Below, piece by piece: positions 6,017-10,183 of a stretch of DNA of 10,183 bases (positions are counted from its first letter, which is position 1; every line of letters begins with the position of its first letter). The DNA is taken from assembly GCA_036003885.1 (NCBI GenBank), contig DASYSA010000490.1:1-10183 (forward strand), given 5' to 3'. This DNA is from DASYSA01 sp036003885 (lineage in GTDB: Bacteria; Acidobacteriota; Blastocatellia; UBA7656). The position numbers and the translations under genes are program-made. The notes under the pieces were generated by a model. It did no database searches and had not been told where the DNA came from. It was given only the letters and a program-made list of their open reading frames with translations.

Positions 6017-6589
6017 ATGGCAATCGTTACAATCTGCGACGAGAATCGAACGCTTCGCGAGGAGCCGGCGATTTCGCAACATTTGGCGAGCATCGGGATA
6101 GAATACGAGCGATGGAGTCCATCACATCCCGTTGCGCCTGACCAGTCAGCCGAGGAGATCCTGGAGGCCTACGCAGACGAGATTGAAAAACTCAAAGCGC
6201 GAGGCGGCTACGTCACCGCCGACGTGATCAGCGTGAGTCCTGAATCGCCGGGCCTGGAGGAGATGCTCGCAAAGTTCAACCGCGAACACTGGCACGATGA
6301 CGATGAAGTCCGATTCATCATCGAGGGCCGAGGGCTGTTCCACATCCGCTCGGGATCGGGGCTGGTGACAGGAATTGAAGTAGAGGCGGGTGACTTGATC
6401 CGCGTGCCGCGCGGTACTCACCACTGGTTCAATCTCTGCTCTGACCGTCGAATTCGAGCGATTCGGCTATTTCAGGACCCGGCAGGTTGGGCGCCGCAAT
6501 ACACGGGCAGTGGTGTGGACAGCCAGTACCAGCCAGTATGCATGGGCAGCGCATACTTTCCGATGCAGAGCTCACAGGCTACAGATTGA
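6017..6589 (+). CDS. mtnD: Acireductone dioxygenase (MtnD/ARD)
   Basis: A cupin-fold metalloenzyme of 190 aa. With Fe2+ it oxidises acireductone plus O2 to 2-keto-4-methylthiobutyrate and formate, the last step before transamination to methionine; with Ni2+ family members make CO and methylthiopropionate instead. The metal ligands are visible: H91 and H93 in EHWHDDDEVRF, E97, and H135 in PRGTHHWF. Their spacing is identical to that of the Klebsiella enzyme (H96, H98, E102, H140). The C-terminal W-PQYTGS segment is also typical. A strong AAGGAGG (6004-6010), 6 nt before the ATG, fixes the start. It lies between mtnB and mtnC, 12 nt before the latter. Length is normal and no defect is seen. Which metal is used cannot be read from the sequence. 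Confidence 0.96.
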   Translation: MAIVTICDENRTLREEPAISQHLASIGIEYERWSPSHPVAPDQSAEEILEAYADEIEKLKARGGYVTADVISVSPESPGLEEMLAKFNREHWHDDDEVRFIIEGRGLFHIRSGSGLVTGIEVEAGDLIRVPRGTHHWFNLCSDRRIRAIRLFQDPAGWAPQYTGSGVDSQYQPVCMGSAYFPMQSSQATD

Positions 6590-6601
6590 CCCTCGATCAT
6601 T

Positions 6602-7348
6602 ATGACGGCATCGCTCCAAGACCTCCGGGCTAGCGCGATACTGCTGGATATTGAGGGCACGACGACTCCGCTTAGTTTTGTCTACGAAGTCCTGTTCCCT
6701 TATGCGCGGTCCAACGCGAAGTGCTTCCTCGAGCGCCACCTCTCATCGCCGGAAGTGCTTGAAGATGTCGCGAGGCTACGCGCTGAGTACGCGGAGGACG
6801 TTCGCAACGAACTGAACCCTCCGCCACTGGAAGATTCAGCTTCGCGGGCGTACGTAGAGTCTTTGGTGACCTACATTCACTGGCTGATCGATAGAGACCG
6901 AAAGACCGCCCCGCTGAAATCACTCCAAGGGAAGATCTGGGAAGACGGATACGAGACGGGTGAATTGCGAGGCCAGATATTCAAAGACGTTCCGCCCGCT
7001 CTCGAACGCTGGCAGCGTCAAGGCAGAGAGGTATCCATCTTTTCGTCGGGCAGCGTGCTGGCGCAAAAGCTCCTGTTCGCACACACGACGGCAGGCAACC
7101 TGACGCAATTCATCAGTAAGTATTTTGACACGGCTGTAGGAGCGAAGACCGAGGCGTTGAGTTATCGGCGGATTGCGGTCGACGTTCGGCAACTGCCTTC
7201 GCAAGTCCTCTTTGTTTCGGATGTGACTGGCGAACTCGATGCAGCCGCAAGCGCAGGCATGCGGACCCTGCTGTCCGTTCGCCCGGGAAACCGCCCTCAA
7301 AGCGGTGTCCACACAGTGATCCACACTTTCGACGAAGTCTTCCCGTGA
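6602..7348 (+). CDS. mtnC: Acireductone synthase / enolase-phosphatase (MtnC)
   Basis: A HAD-superfamily Mg2+ enzyme of 248 aa that enolises and then dephosphorylates the diketo phosphate made by MtnB, giving the acireductone used by MtnD. HAD motif I is LLDIEGTTTP (D16, E18), motif II is FSSGS (S148-S149), motif III Lys is K182 in GAKTEALSY, and motif IV is FVSDVTGELDAA (D207). The cap contains NPPPLED and the IWEDGYETGELRGQIFKDVPPAL stretch characteristic of MtnC. Length matches the bacterial single-domain enzyme, not the plant MtnB-MtnC fusion. It starts 12 nt after mtnD. No clear Shine-Dalgarno sequence precedes the ATG, so translation may depend on coupling to mtnD. A G-rich purine tract begins 12 nt after its stop codon. 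Confidence 0.95.
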   Translation: MTASLQDLRASAILLDIEGTTTPLSFVYEVLFPYARSNAKCFLERHLSSPEVLEDVARLRAEYAEDVRNELNPPPLEDSASRAYVESLVTYIHWLIDRDRKTAPLKSLQGKIWEDGYETGELRGQIFKDVPPALERWQRQGREVSIFSSGSVLAQKLLFAHTTAGNLTQFISKYFDTAVGAKTEALSYRRIAVDVRQLPSQVLFVSDVTGELDAAASAGMRTLLSVRPGNRPQSGVHTVIHTFDEVFP

Positions 7349-7502
7349 AGATGAGAGAAGGGGAGAACGGGAGAAAGGGAGAAGGGGGAAGGGGAGAACA
7401 ATCACCTTTTTGATCCCGGCAACGTTCGATTTCTTGAGGAGAGGGGCGTTTAGAGATCCTCGTCTCACGTTTCGGAAAGGAAATGCGGATGGAAGAAAAA
7501 GA
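7349..7502. other. mtnC 3' region with purine tract and G-quadruplex motif
   Basis: From 7347 to about 7398 the plus strand is almost entirely A and G. It contains five G-runs (7360-7363, 7369-7371, 7377-7379, 7384-7388, 7391-7394) separated by 2-5 nt, satisfying the G3+N1-7 quadruplex rule in the mtnC mRNA. No T-tract terminator for mtnC was found. The rest of the gap holds nothing else recognisable. Confidence 0.6.
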
Positions 7503-7542
7503 GTGGTCCAGAGGCCCTCATCATCGAGGGCCTATGGACCAC
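7491..7542 (-). terminator. Intrinsic terminator of the DUF2383 gene
   Basis: GTGGTCCA (7503-7510) pairs with TGGACCAC (7535-7542), and AGGCCCTC (7512-7519) with GAGGGCCT (7526-7533). This gives two 8-bp stems joined by a single mismatch, with a 6-nt loop. Read on the minus strand, the stem is followed directly by TCTTTTTCTTCC (7502-7491), a U-rich tail. It starts 28 nt after the stop of the minus-strand gene. The stem may also act on plus-strand mtnC transcripts, but no T-tract follows on that side. Confidence 0.85.
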
Positions 7543-7569
7543 GTCCCATTAGGAGAAACCTCTGACCCA

Positions 7570-8034
7570 CTACTTGCGACCACCAGCACTCGCGGACCTG
7601 GCATCGCGCATCTGCTTAACGCGATCATGTACACCCTTGATCTCGAGATATTGCTTCTCGACTATCATCCTCAGATTCGCGGGTAGACCCTGTCTGAGGG
7701 CATCTTCGTAGGCGTCGACCGCTGAGTCTTCACCTCTTTCGACTTCGTTGAGTATACTCTTGTCGTCCTTACCGGTGAGCGTGCCCTTGATAGCCGTCCA
7801 GGCTCGGTGGATCGCGCCGGCCGTCGAGCCGGATTTCTCGGGATCACTACCCAGGGCCTGTACCTGCTGTTGCAGGTCGCCCACAAACTGCGCCCGCTCC
7901 AGACTCTCATGTCTGAAAAAAGTCTTCAATTCGGGGCTCTCGGCATACTCGGCCGCTTCTTTGAAGCCGGCTTGTCCGTCCCGGCAAGCCTCGATCAGGT
8001 TATTTAGAATGCCGACTACTTTGTCGTTGTTCAT
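7570..8034 (-). CDS. PA2169-type four-helix-bundle protein (DUF2383)
   Basis: The 154-aa soluble, mostly helical protein of the DUF2383 / PA2169 family belongs to the ferritin-like superfamily. The pattern is characteristic: LNNLIEACRDGQAGFKEAAEYAESPELKTFF, then HESLERAQFVGDLQQQVQALG, a Ser/Gly linker, HRAWTAIKGTLTGKDDKSILNEVERGEDSAVDAYEDAL, and a last helix QYLEIKGVHDRVKQMRD. Family members occur in stress-inducible gene groups in proteobacteria and others, but their biochemical role is unknown. Acidic and His residues in several helices could bind metal, which I cannot establish. An AAGGA motif lies 9 nt before the ATG. The gene ends in a strong intrinsic terminator and lies 95 bp downstream of the small membrane protein gene on the same strand. 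Confidence 0.9.
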   Translation of the reverse strand: MNNDKVVGILNNLIEACRDGQAGFKEAAEYAESPELKTFFRHESLERAQFVGDLQQQVQALGSDPEKSGSTAGAIHRAWTAIKGTLTGKDDKSILNEVERGEDSAVDAYEDALRQGLPANLRMIVEKQYLEIKGVHDRVKQMRDARSASAGGRK

Positions 8035-8129
8035 CTCATTCCATCCTTTCCAAATCGGAGCCCGACTCTGGCAAGCGCTTGAGCAAGTCAGAGATCAGGC
8101 ACACACCATCTGATCGGAGCAAGGCTTTT
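8035..8129. other. Spacer with small palindromes
   Basis: The spacer between two minus-strand genes contains a perfect 10-bp palindrome, CAAGCGCTTG (8072-8081), and a GATCAG/CTGATC pair (8093-8098 and 8110-8115, 11-nt loop). Either could be an operator or a weak transcript structure. I see no convincing promoter. Confidence 0.35.
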
Positions 8130-8279
8130 CTAAGCCATACCCCGCCGGCCACTGACGAGGTTAAACACCAGGGCTATGGCTGCGACTATCAGTAAGAGGT
8201 GAATCAAACCGCCGCCTATGTGGCCGATAACACCTATCATCCACAACACAAGTAGAATTACAAGAATTGTCCAGAGCAT
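8130..8279 (-). CDS. Small lmo0937-type membrane protein (DUF5670-like)
   Basis: This 49-aa protein reads MLWTILVILLVLWMIGVIGH at its N-terminus, followed by a Gly-rich turn (IGGGLIH), a second hydrophobic stretch (LLLIVAAIALVFNLV) and a basic end (SGRRG). Two short membrane segments joined by a Gly turn, MLWTI at the start and a GRR end are the signature of the lmo0937-family membrane proteins, widespread in bacteria and of unknown function. A very strong ribosome site, GAAAGGAGGG (complement of 8287-8296), lies 7 nt before the ATG, which supports expression. It sits between the disordered-protein gene and the DUF2383 gene, all on the minus strand, an arrangement suggestive of a stress-type set. 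Codon use and start signal make it a real gene despite its size. Confidence 0.85.
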   Translation of the reverse strand: MLWTILVILLVLWMIGVIGHIGGGLIHLLLIVAAIALVFNLVSGRRGMA

Positions 8280-8371
8280 ATTCTCTCCCTCCTTTCACAA
8301 AGTCTTCCAATAGGTGACCTGCTGCTTACGAGGGCACCTTACGGCTGATACTCCGAACTTCAACTGAATAA

Positions 8372-8551
8372 CTACTCCGTTTTTCGACCGGTGCCTGCCG
8401 TTTGCTCGCGCGACCTCTGACGAGGAGTCACTTCGCTTTCCCGAGGATTATCCTTGTCTTTTCGCCAATCGTTAGAGTTTTGACCCTGTTCTTGTTCTTG
8501 TGTGCTTCCAGTCTCGCTCCTTTTGTCCTTCTTGTCTTTTGTCGATGGCAT
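8372..8551 (-). CDS. Small highly charged, probably disordered protein
   Basis: The 59-aa product begins MPSTKDKKDKRSETGSTQEQ and consists almost only of K, R, D, E, Q, S, T, G, N and P, with a single Trp and almost no hydrophobic residues. No domain is recognised. The composition suggests an intrinsically disordered hydrophilin-like protein, the kind seen with desiccation or general stress responses; this is inference only. The start at 8551 is chosen because AAGGAG (complement of 8560-8565) lies 8 nt before it; a longer version starting 13 codons upstream has no such site. It precedes the lmo0937-type gene by 92 bp on the same strand. Low sequence complexity means a chance reading frame cannot be excluded, but the start signal argues for a gene. 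Confidence 0.6.
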   Translation of the reverse strand: MPSTKDKKDKRSETGSTQEQEQGQNSNDWRKDKDNPRESEVTPRQRSREQTAGTGRKTE

Positions 8552-8636
8552 CTTTTGTTCTCCTTGATCCTGGTATTCTCCGCTCTCCAACCGTGATTAC
8601 TTCGCAACCCTGATTGAAAACGGATTGACACTCGTG

Positions 8637-8686
8637 ATTAAGGCAAGAAGCATTCCTCGCCATTAAGGCAAGAAGCATTCCTCGCC
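8637..8686. repeat. Perfect 25-bp tandem duplication
   Basis: A 25-bp unit beginning ATTAAGGCAAGAAGC and ending ATTCCTCGCC occurs twice in direct succession (8637-8661 and 8662-8686) without a mismatch. It lies 86 bp upstream of the minus-strand start at 8551, so it could be a double operator or simply a recent slippage duplication. Confidence 0.85.
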
Positions 8687-8911
8687 CCGTAGTATCGCGT
8701 AATAACGGTAACTCCCGTATCGAATAGTTGATGCGTAATGGGAGTGCAGGTTGATGATTCTGTCACGCGTTTGGCCGTTTGTCGGGAATTCGGACACAGA
8801 CCGCAGCGGATCAAAACAGGGACTGCCGATCGCTGCAAAATGCGAAAACGTCGGTTATGCCACTAACAAAAAATGGAGATCCGCACCCAGCTCCAGGCAA
8901 GCGACTTCTGA

Positions 8912-9085
8912 TTATTCGTCCCCCTTCGTGTCTTCATGGCAGAGGCAGTTTTCCCGCAACTTGCCGGTCCTGACCACCCAGCTTGTTGTTCCAGGATCGG
9001 CTGTCACTTCTATCGAGCCCGCGCAGAATTCGCAGAAACCTGTTGTAGTTGAGAATAGCGCGCTGTGGCCCTCTGCTTGCCACAC
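8912..9085 (-). CDS. Possible small Cys-rich protein
   Basis: A minus-strand frame from a GTG at 9085 encodes 57 aa. It contains FCEFCAGSIEVTADPGTTSW near the middle and NCLCHEDTKGDE at the end, i.e. two closely spaced Cys pairs (CxxC and CxC) separated by a beta-strand-like segment, which could bind zinc. I do not recognise the family. No ribosome binding site precedes the GTG, there is no ATG start, and it overlaps the upstream region of the YihY gene. It may be a real small protein, a remnant of one, or chance. Confidence 0.25.
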   Translation of the reverse strand: MWQAEGHSALFSTTTGFCEFCAGSIEVTADPGTTSWVVRTGKLRENCLCHEDTKGDE

Positions 9086-9114
9086 AAGATGACTGGCGGC
9101 GTCGAGTAGTACCT

Positions 9115-10020
9115 ATGGAACCTAAGAAAGTTTTTCACTCTCTACCGGAACTGTTGAAGGCTACCTTCTCCGAATGGAAGGAAGACAATTGCGCGCGGTT
9201 GGGCGCGGCGCTGGCGTTCTATTCAGTCTTCTCTCTAGCGCCTCTCCTGATAATCGCCATATCGATTGCGGGTCTGGTTCTTGGTAGAGACGCGGCGCGT
9301 AGTGGAGTCGTCGAGCAGATACGAGGCCTTGTTGGCATTGAGGCCGCAGGATCCATTGAGATTATGGTCGAGGCCTCGCAGAAGCCTGCCACGAACAGGG
9401 TTGCCCTGGCCCTTGGCATCATAGCGCTTTTGATGGGCGCGTCAGGCGTGTTTGGGCAGCTTCAAGATGCTCTCAACGTGATCTGGGAGGCGCCGCCGAG
9501 ACGGGGACGCACGCTCCTGAGGATGCTTCAGGATCGCTTCGTTTCGTTCACGATGGTCCTGGGTTCTGGCTTCCTGCTCCTCGTCTCGCTTGTTGTGAGT
9601 GCCGGGCTGGCGGCCCTGAATGATTCAGCAGGCAGACTAGTCTCGATCGATCCGCTGTTACTGCAGGTTTTTCATGTAATAGTCTCATTCGCCGTCACCA
9701 CTCTTCTATTCGCGATGATCTTCAAAGTTCTGCCGGACGTCAGTATCGGGTGGGATGAAGTGTGGATCGGGGCGGCTATGACCTCGCTGCTTTTCAGCAT
9801 CGGCAAGGTCCTCATCGGCCTGTATCTCGGAGAAAGCAATCTCGCATCGGCATACGGAGCGGCTGGCTCGCTTTTGATATTGTTACTGTGGACCTATTAC
9901 TCAGCACAAATCCTTCTCTTTGGCGCCGAGTTCACGCAAGTCTACGCCAACAGATATCGCCCTGCAACTCTGCCTGCCCGAGAGAGAATTGATGCGGAGC
10001 GGTCAGAGATCTGCTCGTGA
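9115..10020 (+). CDS. YihY/BrkB-family inner membrane protein
   Basis: The 301-aa polytopic protein matches the YihY/virulence factor BrkB family, once annotated as RNase BN. Its transport or envelope function is not settled. Six membrane segments are visible at about 31-56, 96-115, 143-167, 181-206, 215-238 and 247-272. Signatures include WKEDNCARLGAALAFYSVFSLAPLL (21-45), the GASGVFGQLQDALNVIWEAP segment (108-127), a KVLPDV motif (204-209) and GSLLILLLWTYYSAQILLFGAEFT (251-274). The ATG at 9115 is preferred because it begins MEPKKVFHSL at the usual distance from the conserved region; a TTG at 9049 would add 22 unlike residues. No good Shine-Dalgarno sequence precedes the ATG. The neighbours at the left form a possible stress set transcribed in the opposite direction; the gene at the right is convergent. 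Confidence 0.92.
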   Translation: MEPKKVFHSLPELLKATFSEWKEDNCARLGAALAFYSVFSLAPLLIIAISIAGLVLGRDAARSGVVEQIRGLVGIEAAGSIEIMVEASQKPATNRVALALGIIALLMGASGVFGQLQDALNVIWEAPPRRGRTLLRMLQDRFVSFTMVLGSGFLLLVSLVVSAGLAALNDSAGRLVSIDPLLLQVFHVIVSFAVTTLLFAMIFKVLPDVSIGWDEVWIGAAMTSLLFSIGKVLIGLYLGESNLASAYGAAGSLLILLLWTYYSAQILLFGAEFTQVYANRYRPATLPARERIDAERSEICS

Positions 10021-10051
10021 TCATTAGTATTAGATTGACTCTGACGGACGA

Positions 10052-10183
10052 CTAGCTCTCACTGAGCAGATTATGTTTCTTAATCATGCTGTAGAGCCGG
10101 GGCCGATACACACCCAGGAGATTCGCGGCTGCCTGTTTATTCCCCTTGGTGCGACTCAGCGCGGCGCCAACTATGACTCGCTC
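10052..10183 (-). CDS. C-terminus of a Fis-type regulator (sigma54 activator-like), partial
   Basis: The last 43 residues of a protein entering from the right edge. They form a Fis-type helix-turn-helix: ALSRTKGNKQAAANLLGVYRPRLYSMIKKHNL, followed by a short tail and TAG. The NKQAAANLLGV..LY..IKKHNL pattern is the DNA-binding end of NtrC-type, sigma54-dependent response regulators, which usually carry receiver and AAA+ domains upstream; these lie outside the window. A Fis-like protein of another architecture cannot be excluded. Its stop is 31 bp from the convergent YihY gene, and no terminator is evident in that gap. Confidence 0.85.
   Translation of the reverse strand, partial: ERVIVGAALSRTKGNKQAAANLLGVYRPRLYSMIKKHNLLSES

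Larger units (their letters stand above)
8552..9114. other. Gene-poor region upstream of the YihY gene
   Basis: About 560 bp without a well-supported gene. It contains a perfect 25-bp tandem duplication (8637-8686), short repeats GCGTAAT (8697-8703 and 8733-8739), ACTCCC/GGGAGT arms (8711-8716 and 8740-8745), and a doubtful Cys-containing minus-strand reading frame (8912-9085). A plus-strand frame at 8751-9092 has no ribosome site or protein-like pattern. Promoters for both flanking genes should lie here, but none is convincing. TTGACA at 8625-8630 has no good -10 partner. Confidence 0.5.

Noticed and set aside
7483..7686. Plus-strand reading frame after mtnC
   Set aside because: It runs through the terminator hairpin and the end of the opposite-strand DUF2383 gene; no protein-like pattern.
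8751..9092. Plus-strand 113-codon reading frame
   Set aside because: No ribosome site, no recognisable motif, Ser/Gln-rich composition typical of a chance frame.

Overview
The window reads as a stretch of chromosome from a free-living, moderately GC-rich, Gram-negative-type bacterium. Gene content (Coa1-like protein, secreted multidomain GH18 chitinase, methionine salvage genes, NtrC/Fis-type regulator) and the style of the intergenic repeats (GCAGGCT-AGA-AGCCTGC palindromes, CACGAAT and GCAAAACG stutters, purine-rich tracts) resemble soil Acidobacteriota, perhaps Blastocatellia. That assignment is inference from memory of such genomes, not a database result.

Layout, left to right. (1) 1-528: two copies of a palindromic repeat, then a small membrane-anchored Coa1-family protein. 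(2) 529-3117: a long leader region with inverted CGTTTTGCG-type repeats, then a secreted chitinase (signal peptide, chitin-binding domain, Pro linker, beta-rich domain, FnIII, GH18). (3) 3118-4771: a CACGAAT repeat cluster, then a minus-strand pair in which an SRAP (YedK/HMCES-type) protein precedes an inositol monophosphatase-family gene broken by one frameshift. The SRAP gene seems to be transcribed leaderlessly. (4) 4772-5239: an intergenic region holding a REP-like hairpin and a MITE-like element of about 210 bp with perfect 23-bp terminal inverted repeats, then a good sigma70-like promoter. (5) 5240-7348: mtnB-mtnD-mtnC, three consecutive methionine salvage enzymes, followed by a G-quadruplex-forming purine tract. 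(6) 7503-8551: a minus-strand group of a DUF2383 four-helix-bundle protein, a 49-aa lmo0937-type membrane protein and a 59-aa very hydrophilic protein, closed by a strong intrinsic terminator. (7) 8552-10183: a gene-poor stretch with a perfect 25-bp tandem duplication, a YihY/BrkB-family membrane protein, and the C-terminus of a Fis-type (sigma54 activator-like) regulator running off the right edge.

Functional links: MtnB, MtnC and MtnD act in sequence to turn methylthioribulose-1-phosphate into the keto acid precursor of methionine; the kinase/isomerase steps are not in the window. The minus-strand group at 7570-8551 resembles general-stress gene sets (inference). I see no complete new defence or mobile system. 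The least explained items are the MITE-like element, the small stress-type proteins, a Cys-rich 57-codon reading frame, and the unnamed domain of the chitinase.
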